NCBI GenBank assembly: GCA_036936605.1
Contig: JAUPFV010000002.1
Location: 321,982,893-322,046,892, forward strand
Length of the DNA: 64,000 bases
Direction of reading: 5' to 3'
Source: Limnanthes douglasii subsp. nivea
Taxonomy: Eukaryota > Streptophyta > Magnoliopsida > Brassicales > Limnanthaceae
Shown: in pieces, positions 43,301 through 55,250 of the stretch
How positions within the stretch are numbered: the first letter of the stretch is position 1
Layout of the letters: every line of letters begins with the position of its first letter
The notes under the pieces: model-generated
Databases searched by the model: none
Seen by the model: only the letters and a program-made list of their open reading frames with translations
Told to the model about the DNA's origin: nothing
Translations under genes and position numbers: made by a program

Positions 43301-44385
43301 CTTCGTATCTGGTGGTTGTTTTTCCTTCTTTTCCTCCTTCATTTTCTTTATTTGTTATTTTATTTATTAATTAATCTCTTTTAACACCTATCATTAGAGT
43401 GGAATCAGATTAGTTCGCTAAAAATAGTTAAACCATATATGTTTTCTTACGTGTCACTAATTAACGTTTAATTTTAACACATATGACTGTACACACTCTT
43501 ATATTGTGAATATAAATTTACATCATAATTAATATCTTTAAATAATAGATTTTCCTTAGATAGTAGTTGTCATATAATAAAAATAAACAATGAATGTTTT
43601 CATAATTCTTTATTGAGTAACGAGGCCTCGTGTCTAATCAACATAGATATTTGCGTGAAAATGTAATAAACCCATACGTATTTAGTTTTGTACCTTATTT
43701 AATTTCAGTTATTAAATATTTATGGCTATTTTAACACATAATGCTCTTTACTTACTGGAATGGAAAACATTGTTTCAATATTTGCTAAATGAATTAGTTA
43801 GAAAGCTTAAGAAAGCTAAACATTGTATAAATCAACCGAATTTATTTTAAAAATCATTTTGTTTATTCCGAGTTTATATACCATTTGGGGTGCTTTGTCC
43901 TCTAATTATCCATGCGATGTGGCTTTAGAGTCATTGAATATCACACAGATATATAACAATGATTGGGGAATATTAAGATCACTTTGTTTATTAAAACACA
44001 GAAGTATTCAAGTAAAATAATCTCATGTTTGTTTATATAAATAAAATATTGATTATATATTAATAATATTTTATTTAAAAAATAACTTATATAATTTGGA
44101 CTTTACCAAAAATACATAGGTGTGAATTAGGTCTCACTTGTTGGTATGATATTTTCCACTTTAGATCAAGGAATCTGCACGACTTTGCTCTTGGTTGTAC
44201 TCTAAAAATGTCTCATACTAGTTAAGATATTTAATTCACTTATATATTCAATCTAACATATCTGGGACAACTGATCAAGTGAAGGGTCAAGTTTATTTTT
44301 TAACACTCTTCATTAAACTTGATTCGATATAATGGGCATGATATTTACCATAGTGAGATGTAATGGGCGTGATATGTTCCATAGT
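43252..44385 (+). repeat. 1.1-kb direct repeat, left copy (unit U, second part)
   Basis: It matches 45,631-46,735 nearly throughout (CCTAACTCAC(G/C)TGTTAAAT to GGGCGTGA.(A/T)TTCCATAGT). About 650 bp in its middle also match 17,700-18,340, so it is part of unit U and not an LTR. The frame at 43,823-44,020 has a partner at 46,196-46,378, but shifts differ and it is not called a gene. Confidence 0.85.
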
Positions 44386-45630
44386 GCCATCACGGATATG
44401 GCCGCTTGTTAAACACATCTCTTAGTAATTCGTTGTGATACCATATATTATCAATGTGTTTATTCCAATACGAATATTGCTCACATATATACACGGATTA
44501 TAGCAAGAGCTAATTATGACTATAATCAATACATCCAATCCTAGTTATGACTATAATCAACACAGTCAGTGATAATTATGACCATAAATAGTAGAGTCAA
44601 TTTTATTACATTCATACCTAAATTTTTGAAACAATTCATCTATATTTATTCTTAGATTACATTATAATAAAATTGCTGAAGAATTACCTACTATTCTCAT
44701 ATATGTTGATGATATACTATTGAGTGATAATGACTTACCTGAAATCAAATTGCTGAATAATTACCTACAATAATATTTTCACATTAAAGATCTCGACGAG
44801 TTAAAGTATTTTCTAATTATAGTTTTTCTCGATCTAAGAGATGAATATTTATCTCTCAAAGATAATATGCATTAGATATTTTACAAGATACAGGAGGAAT
44901 AAAATCGACCAAATCCTAATAGAGCATAACTTGAAATTCATTGATAAAGGCGGTAAACTACTTCATGACTCGACTAGATATCAAAGACTGGTTGGGAAGG
45001 TAAATATATTTGCCAACGACCATTACTGATATTTTTTACTTAGTGCGTAAATTAAGCCAATTTATGGGAGCACCTAGGAAGCCACGCGGGAAGCAGTGTT
45101 AACAGTCCTATATTACATCAAGAAATCACATGGTCGAGGTTTTTTTTCATCGAAAAATAATCTGACACAAAGTGATTTTTTTATATAGATTGGGGTGCAT
45201 GTCGTATGTCAAAAGGGTATGTTTCTGGTTACTGTGTTTTTCTTGGCTCATCACTCATATCATGGAAATCAAAGAAACAAATTAATGTTTCACGACCATT
45301 TGTGGAATCAGATGATAGAGTAATGTAAAATACTTGGTCGGAATTAACCTAGTAGAGATACATGTAAAGATTTGAAGGCCGACTTGGATAAACCGACATC
45401 ATTGTTTTGTGATAATTAATCAAGTGGCTTTACATATTGCGGCCAATCCAGTTTTTCATTAGCGTGCTAAGTACATAGGGATTGATTGGCAGATATTTTT
45501 TTACTAAAGAACTTAAGAAATATTAATTTAATTTTTTATGTAGCAAATTGGAAATCCTTGATTTACACTCTCTAACTTGAGAGAGGTTGCTAAAGTATCT
45601 TTGTATTTATTGTAAAGTAGCAAGTCGTTC
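44386..45630 (+). mobile_element. Ty1/copia relic (copia-4), RT and RNase H
   Basis: At 44,690-44,800 the broken frame reads TILIYVDDILLSDND, then KDLDELKYFL, the copia RT catalytic box and the following strand. At 45,190-45,320 it reads DWGACRMSKGYVSGYCVFLG with SSLISWKSKKQ, the RNase H block. At 45,408-45,490 it reads DNQVALHIAANPVFH. A G-A-rich stretch and about 45 bp of a probable LTR start (45,585-45,630) follow. The upstream half of pol, the 5' LTR and most of the 3' LTR are gone. 44,515-44,600 has a degenerate 31-bp repeat (TAATTATGACTATAATCAA). Confidence 0.85.
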
Positions 45631-46735
45631 TTTTCCTAACTCACCTGTTAAATATATATCCTTCGTATCTGGTGGTTGTTTTTCCTTCATTTCTTCCTTC
45701 ATTTTCCTATTTGTTATTTTATTATTAATTAATATATTTTAACATATATCATTAGAGTGGAATCAAATTAGTTAGCTAAAAAATAGGTAAACCATATTTA
45801 TTTTCTTACATGTCACTAATTAACGTTTAATTTTAACACGTATGACTGTACACACTCTTATATTGTGAATATAAATTTACATCATAATTAATATCTTGAA
45901 ATAATAGATTTTTCTTAGATAGTAGTTGTCATATAATAAAAATAAAAAATGAATGTTTTCATAATGTTTTATTGAGTAACGAGGCCTCGTGTCTAATCAA
46001 TATTGATATTTGTCTGAAAATGTAATAAACCCATACGCATTTAGTTTTGTAGCTTATTTAATTTCAGTTATTAAATATTTATGGCTAGTTTGACACCTAA
46101 TGCTCTTAACTTACTGAAATCGAAGACACTGATTCAATATTTGCTAAATGAATTAGTTAGAAAGCTTAAGAAAACTAAATATTGTATAAATCATTATGTT
46201 TATTCGGAGTTTATGTACTATTTGGGGGGCTCCATCCTCTAATTATCCATGCGATGTAGCTCTGGATTCATTGAATATCACATGGATATATAAGAATGAT
46301 TGGGGAAAATTAAGATCACTTTGTTTATTAAAAAAACAAATGTATTCAAATAATCCAATATTATGTTTGTTTATATAGATAAAATATTGATTATATATTA
46401 ATAATATTTTATTTAATAAATAACTTATTTAATTTGGACTTTACCAAAAATACATAGGTGTGAATTAGGTCTCACTTACTAGTATGATATTTTCCACTTT
46501 AGATCAAGGAATCTGGACGACTTTGCTTTCGCTTGTACTCTAAAAATGTCTCATACTAGTTGAATGATTTAATTCAGTTATATATTGTATATTAGTTTCA
46601 ATCCAAAAAATGTGGGAAAGGTGATCAAGTCAAGGGTCAAGTTTATTTTTTAACACTCTTCATTAAACTTGATTCAATATAATGGGCATGATATTTACCA
46701 TAGTGAGATGTAATGGGCGTGACATTTTCCATAGT
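45631..46735 (+). repeat. 1.1-kb direct repeat, right copy
   Basis: The right copy of 43,252-44,385, with small indels (the first 22 bp shortened). It ends where LINE sequence begins. Confidence 0.85.
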
Positions 46736-47859
46736 TTGGGTAAGCACAAATCTGAAGAGATTTTATTTGAGTTTCATGATGGTGAGGGTTCCGCATACTA
46801 TGGTTTCAAGTCTTTGACACGACCCGTGGCTCCTGCCCTCGTCCCTTGCTGCCCATTACGGCTCTAACATCATTATTGACTCACGGCTGGGAAATAACCT
46901 AAAGGTTTCTGACATCATCCGTAATGGTTACTGGAATTGACCTACAAACTTGAGATCGACAAAATATCAAAGTCGCACTCATCTTGAGGAAATTCACAAC
47001 CTTATTCTCACTCTTCATCAACCCAACATCTTGTTGATGGATGTTCCTTTCTTGATGGCGAAGGATGGATGCAACTCTTTCACAATTAAACACACGTACA
47101 ACGCTATTCGTTCGCCTGTCCCAGAAGTGGGGTGGGCATGGTTAGTATGGAATAATTACAATATTCCTCGTCATTTCTTTGTCTCTTAGCATGGGCAAGT
47201 TTTCCACCAGAGACAAGCTACTCAATTGTGGTCTAAACATCCCATCTGAATGTTCCTTATGCAACTCTGCTCATGAATCTACACCTCATCTTATCTTTGT
47301 CTGTAGGTTCACCAGAGTATATGGACCTTTACAGGTAATAAACTTGGATTTCCATTCAATACCTCGTTCTTGCAATCTTGGATCCGTGATGCGTCAAGTT
47401 GGTCTAGTTCTCGAGACCACATTATTTGGCGAACTTGTTTCGACGCGACATTTACCATGTTTGGAAAGAGAGGAATTCAAGAATATTTGGTTCCGCTCTG
47501 GCCATTGCATCTTCGATAACATACCAAATTGTATTGGATCTTCGATTCAGATTTCATGGCACCAAGATTGGCTGACCCATGTAATTACCATTGACACATA
47601 CTCATAATCTACCTTTATTGTTGCAGGTACCCCTCAGTCTGGAGTGGAGCATGGTCATCTCTGCTCAGATGCACTCAGAGTCTCCACCCAGCTACCTAGT
47701 CATGACCGCATGTTATTTGCTTTTGTATTCGACTTATCTAGTATTGCATACCCCTTCTTCTATGGCTATTGATTTTGATTTCAATTTGTATCTCCTCGGG
47801 ATATGCCCCAACCTTTTATGTATGAACAATTTATTTAATTTAAAATCCTTTTAAAAAAA
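46736..47859 (+). mobile_element. LINE (L1-like) 3' end, plus strand
   Basis: Broken frames give IIDSRLGNNLKVSDIIRNGY (about 46,873-46,935), NSFTIKHTYNAIRSP, then WLVWNNYNIPRHFFVS, and a zinc-binding segment CSLCNSAHESTPHLIFVC at about 47,250. This is the C-terminal linker and zf-RVT region of plant LINE ORF2. A 3' UTR with CTCGGGATATGCCCC and a short A-run (47,853-47,859) follow. The 5' part with the reverse transcriptase is missing, as in most LINE copies. Confidence 0.88.
46873..47607 (+). pseudogene. LINE ORF2 C-terminus with zf-RVT domain
   Basis: Pieces in two frames: 46,950-47,189 ends ...NIPRHFFVS-stop, and 47,179-47,607 begins with the shifted K-F-TRDKLLNCGLNIPSECSL and continues through C-x2-C-x6-E-x3-HL-x4-C. 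In the family, lW...KL.TRD.L...G......C.LC....E...HLF..C is the zinc-binding region following RT. One shift and one stop separate the pieces. It is not functional. Confidence 0.85.
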
Positions 47860-49005
47860 GAATAGGAGAAAAGAGCTTTGAATGATCTTATTCGTCCTTC
47901 ATCGCATCAATAGAGACGCATAGCGGCGTTTTATTCCGGTTCATGTCAAAAACAGACAACAATGATTTTATTTCAAATTTAGGTTGGTTTAAAATTGTTT
48001 TCCTTACGATTTTTTATTGCAAATGTTTATGACAAAATGACGTCGTTGAAAAATTTCGCACATAAAATAGATATCGATAATCGGATCATTTATTTGTGTA
48101 CATACAAATTGATAATCCTAAATTCATAATTGAAATTACCACTGGACATAGACATACAATTTTGTATAAATTAGTATGTTATAGAAGTTTGAAGTTTGAT
48201 TTGGGAAACTTGGACAATTAAAATTCCATCTACCAAGAGACATAAAGAAATGAACTAGCATATTTCAATTCATCCATACCATTTTTTATTTTAGTTTAAT
48301 ATATTAAAAAGATTTACTATTTTATTTTTCATATTGATTTTAATTTCGATCAATTCTATAGCTGATATGAAACTTTTGTACGTTAAAGTCTTGTAGGGTC
48401 AATTACAAGTGTCAATTGAAAAAAAAAAACTAATGTTAAATTCTAAATTTAACAATCTTACATTAAATATCGAATTCGCTCGTTGCAAAGAAAAAATCTA
48501 AATATTACATAGAGAATATTTAAATCTTACCGAATTAAATAAGATTACATATGGGTGGAAATGCTACAGATAAAATATAAATTTTATAAATCTTAGCTTA
48601 AATTTGAAATTTTTTAGCTGGAGAATTAGATTTCTCAGTTGCAATATTTATCTAATTTAAAATATTATTTGGGAATATCTAATTTATAATATTTAATAAC
48701 TAATTTAAAATTTCTAATATTTACATTATTTCTTTTAGAGAGTAATTTAGAATATTGTAATTATAACTTTCGAATATCAAAATTTAATTTTTTTATAGTT
48801 ATTTGGATGTGACTTGCGAATATAATATATAGTTAAACTAATATAATATATAATTACTTTAATAGCTGTATACTTATAATAGAGTCTTTATATATATATA
48901 TAGATAAAAGCTAGATTTTTTGCTAGCTCTATTTTGATATGAGAAACTCAAACATCATACCGTTAACAAATAATATATAAAAATATATATATATATATAT
49001 ATTAA
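47860..49005. other. AT-rich spacer between two LINE tails
   Basis: Very AT-rich, with an (AT)n tract at about 48,981-49,003 and no frame above 60 codons. No recognisable element. It forms the loop between the inverted LINE arms. Confidence 0.6.
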
Positions 49006-49910
49006 TTTTTTTTTATGTAAAAAGATTATAAAATAAATAAAAGCGTTTATACATTTTCCCGGGGCATATCCCGAAGTAATACTACAACAATATTAGTTTG
49101 GCACAATAGATAAATATGAAAGCAACACATTTTCATGCTCTAATAACTAGGTGGGTGCGAATCAGGAATCCAAACTCCACTCCATACTGTAAATACCTGC
49201 ATAAAAAATGATATTGTTAGTTTTAAATAATACTTCTATGGCTAGCTAATCTTGGTACCATGGAATCTGTATCGGAGATCCGATAAGATATGAAATGATA
49301 TCGAAGAAGTCAAGGCAGGAGCGGATCCAAAAATTCTTGAATTCCGTTCTTTCCAAACATGGTAAATGACCGCGTTGAAACAAGTACGCCAAGTAGAACG
49401 GTCTCGAGCATTGGACCATCTTGACGCCTCGAGAATCCAAGATTGCCAGCAAGAGGAATGGAATGGAAAACCAAGTTTAATACTTGTAAATGTCTAGATA
49501 CTCTGAGTGAAACTACATTCAAAGGGGATATGAGATGTAGTTTACGGATCAGAATTGTAAATGGTGCAAACAATATGGGTGTTGAAGCCCTAACTTAGAA
49601 GCTTGTCTCTAGTGAAAATCTTACCCTTTAAAGTCAGTCAAGATATAAAAGAATGACGCGGGATGTTGAATTTGTTCCATACTAACCCCGCCCATCATTT
49701 TTTTGGGATAGGCTTGCGAATAGTGTTGTATGTGGATTTTATTGTGAACTTGTTGCCTCCGTCCTTATTAACCCGAAATGGAACGTCCCTTGAGAGGATA
49801 TTCGGATATGGATTTCTTCAAGAGGAGTACGACTTCGAGCCCTAGCCGATCGTAAGTTTGAAGGCCACTTCCACTCACCATTTCTGATTTTGTTGGCCTT
49901 TTAGTTAAGC
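49006..49910 (-). mobile_element. LINE (L1-like) 3' end, minus strand
   Basis: Read leftward it gives KDGGNKFTIKSTYNTIRKP, WAGLVWNKFNIPRHSFIS, the shifted TRDKLL, then a 3' UTR with TTCGGGATATGCCCC and a tail of nine A (T-run 49,006-49,014). It is the same family as 46,736-47,859 and lies tail to tail with it. Frames at 49,246-49,573 (minus) are its remnants, including FGKNGIQEFLDPLLP against EREEFKNIWFRS in the plus copy. The zinc-binding Cys residues are lost. Confidence 0.85.
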
Positions 49911-51219
49911 GAACTATGACTACAGACATATGTTAAATAGAATTAGAAAATTTATAAGATTATTAAAAAATATGGAAGAGAAACGTGTAAAGTATAAGGC
50001 AGCTTTCTTTCGGACTATTAAAATGGACACCTAAATTTAATCACAATTGGAGTGCCCTGAAATTCCAGTTTTGGTTTCATTCCCAAAACATTCAGAGTAT
50101 CTTTATAACTTTGGTTCAATAAACATATTGCTATTTGGATTTTTCTTAAGAACTTTGGTCCCAAAATGTAATAGAGAAAGCTTTAACTATTGTAAAGCGT
50201 GGTTCATTGCTCATGTAACAATTGATTTCCCCCAAAAACTAGGGATTAGTTTGGCAAAGTTGATGGTTAATGGTAAGATATCACCTATGGTGATATCCCT
50301 TCCTATTGCACAACTTATAATCACTTGTGACACAAAGAAAATTGATGTAATAAGGAAAACAACGAATACAACCTGGTGAAAAGCGGAGCAAGATCTGATA
50401 ACTACTCATAATGAAAAGAACAAATGTCCTCCAAAAAAATGTGTGTTCAAAAGATGAAGTATATTAATATTAACAATAAATAAGGCATCAAAAAAGATAA
50501 ATGGACATATTTAAATGAATCAAAATCTCAAATAGGAATAGTCCACAACTACAACAATCTAATAACAACTTGTTATGAAAATAATATATACCAAATACCA
50601 TTTTATCCACAAATAAAATGGGAAATTTACAACCCAAAAGTAACATTAATAAAGAATATTATAGATTAGTGTTGACCTCAACACATGAAAGTTCTAATGA
50701 AGTCAACAAAACAAATTGTTGCCTTTAATATAATAACTATAGTAATAAGATATCATTATCTAATAAGATAAATTCAACTGGATATGATATAGAATCTCCT
50801 AAGTATTCAAGATCAACAGCCCTTCCATCAACTCCAGTAATGAAAAAAAATTATTAAATAGAGAAAACAGCAAAAATCTTTCAAAAAGGTTAAAAATGTC
50901 TAAGTAAAAAATAATTATAGATCCCATGATCTCAAAGACTACAAATTTCAAAGGATTTTTTAAATCCTTAAAGTTTATTTTCAAATTACTATACATCATT
51001 TAAACTGGAATGACCATGGTGTGAGCAATAAAAGAATCCTAAGAAGATTGTAATCATTAATAAAACCATAAAATATTGATTTTATTGTTCTTCAAAAGCG
51101 AGTAATATTAATTCATAAAATGGATAAATTTCAAAACAAATTGGGTTTACCAATGATAAAGCTAATATTAATAATAAAGTATGGATATTTTTGAAAGATA
51201 AATTGAAAGTTAAATTGAA
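49911..51219. other. AT-rich region without a recognised gene
   Basis: A 110-codon plus-strand frame (50,047-50,379) begins MECPEIPVLVSFPKHSEYLY and includes a Leu/Phe-rich stretch. It has no family signature, no second copy in the window and no clear promoter. The stretch to its right is AT-rich with no frame. Confidence 0.4.
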
Positions 51220-51239
51220 AATCTTGGTACATTGCCTCC

Positions 51240-52560
51240 CCAAAAGAAGAAACTAACTGAACCCCACACTAGATCCGAATATCCTAGAACCACCATCATT
51301 TTGAACCACCCACGTCCAAGTTTCTGGAATGGCCTCTTTATCTATCTTCTCATCTGATCGACTCGAGCTTTAATAATTAATTAAAAAGCAAAAGTGATAC
51401 CAGAATCTCCCAATTCTACTGAGCAGTTGGTCATCAGACTAGAAATATCTGGTCGTTATAACACAGTATTTAGTGGGAAAGAAGTTTGAACCAAAATTGT
51501 GTGAGATTGAAAATAAGGGCACATCTTCCTAGCTGCTACTACTAAAGCCAAAGACAATTTTTTAAGCTTCAGATACGTTTTATCCGATGCCCACAAACGT
51601 TTACTAACGATGTTCACTACAAAATCAAAAAACTGCTATGTAAAAAACAGCTCCTCCAGTTTGAGGCTTAAACAAGATTTCTGGTGATTAAAAATGGTCT
51701 TTAATCTTTGAAAAAAACTGCTTCACAATCTAATGTCCATATAAACTCTTTGGATTTTCATTAATCGATCAAGAGCAGCTAAACTTCCTTTATAGTTCGA
51801 GGTGATGTTATGGAAACGAGTTCCTTTAACTGCTCAAGATCTGCCTTTATTCTTTTTTCACTAATGATATATCCTAGAAAGTTTCTTGATCATATGCCAA
51901 AGGTACATTTTTCAGGATTTACATTCAATCGAATAACCTTTAACTTTAGGAAAGTCTCCTCTAAATCTTTGAAGTGTTCACCATCTGTTAAGATTTTAAC
52001 CAGCATAACATCAATATACACTTCTATATTCTACCCAATCTGAGAAGCAAAATGCTTTTTTATCAACATTTGATATGTCGCTCCAGCATTCTTCAACCCA
52101 AGAGGCATAACTCCATAACAATGTAATCCTCGGTTAGTGATGAACGTAGTATTTTTCTGATCTTTTGGATCCATTTAAATCTGGTTGTATCTTGCAAGAT
52201 CATCCATAAATGATAAAATTTTATTTCCTGAACTAGAACCAACTAGTTGATCTATTCGAGGAACAATAAATGGATCTTTAGTACAAAATCGATTCAAATA
52301 TGTGAAATCAACACACATTCTCCATTTCCATTCGTTTTTTAACCAACACTAGATTTTCTATCCGTAAAGGATAGTGCACCTCCTGAATATGTCCGACCCT
52401 AGACAAGTGATCCACTTGTACAACAATAGATTCAGATTTTTCTAGAGAAAAAACACGTCAATTCTGAATAACATGTTCGATCCTCAGATTTATAGTGAAG
52501 CTGTGACATATCACTTCAGGTAGAACCCCTATTACACCCTCTTATTTCCAAGAAAAAATA
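51240..52560 (-). pseudogene. Reverse transcriptase-RNase H of gypsy C2
   Basis: Minus-strand blocks in order: CVDFTYLNRFCTKDPF, IDQLVGSSSGNKILSFMDDL (about 52,300-52,200), TNRGLHCYGVMPLGLKNAGA with TYQ (52,140-52,060), IEVYIDVMLVKIL where the second catalytic Asp of YIDD is Val (about 52,020), then ILGY and thumb, and RNase H KTYLKLKKLSLALVVAARKM with PYFQSHTILV (about 51,570-51,500). Few frameshifts. The Y-I-D-V change alone would abolish polymerisation. The plus-strand frame at 51,810-52,043 is a shadow. Confidence 0.88.
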
Positions 52561-52737
52561 TCCAAATTATCAACCAAGAATTATAACAACTGATAACGCA
52601 AAGTAGGTGAAAGTGGTGTCCATATACGCATAGTCTTCCCATTAGAAAAAAGTATGTTCCTCAATATTCTTAGTCACTATCAAAGAACCCCGGGTTTCCC
52701 TCGGATCAAACATTCCCTTTTCATCGAAGGTTAACCC

Positions 52738-53334
52738 TCATGGTTTCTGTTCAATCATCTGATCATCACCATTAGAACCTCGAACACAAAAAGTTGTTGC
52801 ATAACATTCTTCGAATACCTTTTGGTCATTTCGAACCACTACAACACGATCTCCAAATACATACTTCAGGCATTGGTGAACTGTAGAAACAATAGCATGC
52901 ATTCTTGAAAGCCAAAATCTCCCAAATATAGAATTATAACAGGTCGGACATTCAACGACCATGAATAAGAATTGGACCTTCTTTTTAAAAAACAAATTTC
53001 CCAAACACACTTCACCTTCGAATTTACCAATCCCCTGAGTTGTCACCCTTGTAAACATAATTATACTATGATCAGATTGACAAATTGGAGGTGGGTTATG
53101 CATCCTACCATATGTATATTTAAAAAACACATTTGCAGAACTACCCATATCTATCAAAACACTTCGAATTTCAACTCCGACTATTTCTACCCCTATAACT
53201 ATTGCATATTCAGGTGGTTCCGCTATCAGAATGACCTTGATGTACTGGAATCTGATCATATTCTTTACTTTCGTCCCAATGTAAATCAAATCTAAAAGTT
53301 TCAATACCTTTGCGAACTTTTGGATCAGCTTCAT
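52738..53334 (-). pseudogene. Gypsy C2 aspartic protease in a 198-codon open frame
   Basis: The longest open frame of the gypsy copies. Residues 1-35 (MKLIQKFAKVLKLLDLIYIG) come from the element's leader, since the same DNA at 15,960-16,030 lies near the primer site. They are joined by a deletion to the protease: VEIRSVLIDMGSSANVFF, then FMVVECPTCYNSIFGRFWLS with AIVSTVHQCLKY. The triad D-T-G is D-M-G. The family's ending R.DQ..A.ECY appears as RNDQKVFEECYATTF. The whole gag is missing, so this is a deletion fusion and not a natural start. Confidence 0.85.
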
Positions 53335-53450
53335 TCCCTGGTTCCATAACGATCAAGAACGGTATTACTGACTAAAAAGTCAATAATTTTTGGTTTTTGA
53401 TGTCAAATCAAGGTACCAATCGACAATCTCTCCCTATGTGGTCAACAATT

Positions 53451-53730
53451 TTTTAGGTATGAATCTTAATTTCGAAAGAGAAAGTAAAAGATGGAATGAA
53501 ATTGTAGAGAGACCTCCTTTATTCATCACCCAACTTCCTATTTATAGGTATGTTGGACTTCTATAACTGAATCAATTATATAAATCGAAACATTGCATCG
53601 TTACCCCTTATGTTGACAAATAGTTCAAATATCCTCTTACAACGATATAAGTTACCATAAATAACCTTACCATTATTATATTAAGTCCCCGATATTTCAT
53701 ATGCTTATCATTAACGGTAAAGATTCAACA
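53451..53730 (-). repeat. LTR of gypsy C2
   Basis: 280 bp, partner of 16,152-16,432 with scattered changes. The primer site beside it is degraded (TTGTTGACCACATAGGGAG on the minus strand). Confidence 0.85.
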
Positions 53731-54437
53731 AGTTGTTATAAAGATGATTTTATTATGAAGTACCGATTTGGATGCAATGTTAAACTTTTGGTAATGGTTT
53801 AATCTCTAACTATTAATTTATAGTAGATATAGCTATCAATAATTCGATAAACAATAAGACACCTAAATATGCCTATAAACTTATTCAAGTCATGAAAAAT
53901 ATAATTACTTAGTAATCGTGGAACCAAAAACAAAACAAAGAAAAGAAAAGAAAGTTGGAAAGATGCACCAGATAAATTAATTGAGAATACTGAAAGGTAG
54001 CTCGAGAACTCCTAGGTTTATACCATAAAGTTTTGTTATTGTACTCAAATTTATAGTACATTAATCCAATATCTTGAAGTTCAAGTTGACTACAGGTATA
54101 ATATGTTGGTGCAAATATTTCACGAAGTTTTTTTAATGAATTTAAAAAAATTCATCGACGAGGGAAATCATATCACTTTTACAACTATTATCGAACAAAA
54201 AAATCTCAAGTGATGAGAAGGCTGAAGATAATTTTGAAGATGGAGAAAATATAAATATCATAATACCTAACTCCGACTAAGCTATTAAATAGTGATTTTA
54301 GAATAGAAACAAAACTGATTTTTAAATTATTTTTCCCTTCGACGATCCACTTATTAACAAGTTATTTAGATTAACATAGATTGAACAAATAAAATAACGA
54401 GAACAAGTAAAGTTGTTTGCTCGAGAATTGCAAAATA
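53731..54437 (+). repeat. Unit U, copy 4
   Basis: This matches 16,433-17,125 closely (AGTTGTTATAAAG start, AAAACAAAGAAAAGAAAAGA, GTTGTTT(G/C)CTCGAGAAT near the end) and then joins gypsy A sequence at 54,438. No gene. Confidence 0.8.
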
Positions 54438-54539
54438 GGTATCTCATATACCATGGAAAAATCATATGATGAACCCAGTAATGCACAAGACCAAGGTTCT
54501 ATGGTAGAAGTACTCAAATAAAAAAGAGTCAAAGCGCAT

Positions 54540-54770
54540 ATGCGATCCGAATATTACAATGCGTTCATGAGAAATTTATATAATTCTAATTGCGATTCAG
54601 AAGTTCAGAACCATGAAATGATGTGTTACGTAAAGTTTTCCTTCACACTAAATATAATTGGCTTGACATTGTGTATTGGGAGCGTCCTTTAACGGTCGAA
54701 ACCATAAATTAGAGAATATTGGATGAAAAAGGAAACCAAGTTCTTCAATCCTCAAAAAATTGAGAGCTTA
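54540..54770 (+). pseudogene. Integrase C-terminal tail of gypsy A4
   Basis: This matches 23,173-23,403. The peptide LTVETIN.RILDEKGNQVLQS is readable after shifts, and stops at 54,711 and elsewhere break it. The order relative to the antisense gene is unchanged. Confidence 0.7.
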
Positions 54771-55160
54771 AAGCTGTATCATAGTTCTTGATACTCAAGC
54801 TTTTAACTAACTACTACTTCTAAAACGTATATGTTAGACTCTGGGGATATACTATTTCCTCTTTTGGTGGTGCGAGAAGTTATTAAGCATGCATTCGACA
54901 TTAATGAAATGTTTTTTGTGCCAAAAAAATAGTCTCATAAATGTTTATTAATAAAGTATCGGCTTATTGGGATTAATCAATTAATTAAAAAACAGAGAGC
55001 GTTAAGTGTTTAATAAAATAATAAAGACTCATAGAATAAAACTATAATAAGGAGTGCTTCAAAATAAAACCAGATTCTTAATACAAAAGTAAAATTGATG
55101 CTTTCAACATTACAAAACATAGGATAATAAGAAGTTGTTTCGACGTTTTTTTAGAAGCAA

Positions 55161-55250
55161 TAGAATATTTGGTTGGGACAACATTAGTATCCATAATAGT
55201 ATCCATAATAGAATATTTGGTTGGGACAACATCAGTATCCATAATAGTAC
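55161..55250. repeat. 48-bp tandem duplication in the antisense gene
   Basis: TAGAATATTTGGTTGGGACA and the next 28 bases are repeated from 55,209 with one change in 42 compared bases. The period is a multiple of three, adding 16 codons. The other two copies of the gene have one unit. Confidence 0.9.

Larger units (their letters stand above)
51220..53730 (-). mobile_element. Ty3/gypsy C, protease to RNase H with 5' LTR (copy C2)
   Basis: Reading leftward: LTR (53,730-53,451), leader matching C1, then a deletion of gag, protease (53,260-52,740), RT (52,450-51,900) and RNase H (51,620-51,260). Protein blocks are less decayed than in gypsy A. The right flank AGTTG... equals that of C1. The left end breaks off after the RNase H with no integrase or 3' LTR. 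Confidence 0.88.

Noticed and set aside
43823..46378. Related frames at 43,823-44,020 and 46,196-46,378 as a duplicated gene
   Set aside because: Both belong to the 1.1-kb direct repeat. The frame is not kept in the third copy near 18,150-18,340, and the two copies differ by shifts.
43252..46735. A complete copia element with 1.1-kb LTRs
   Set aside because: The repeats are unit U DNA found elsewhere without copia. No TG...CA ends, primer site or polypurine tract stands at the expected places.
50047..50379. 110-codon open frame as a gene
   Set aside because: No motif, no second copy, ordinary AT-rich composition and no promoter or leader that can be pointed to. Kept only as part of an unannotated region.
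51810..53295. Plus-strand frames at 51,810-52,043 and 52,972-53,295
   Set aside because: Shadows of gypsy C2 RT and protease on the minus strand, where the motifs are clear.
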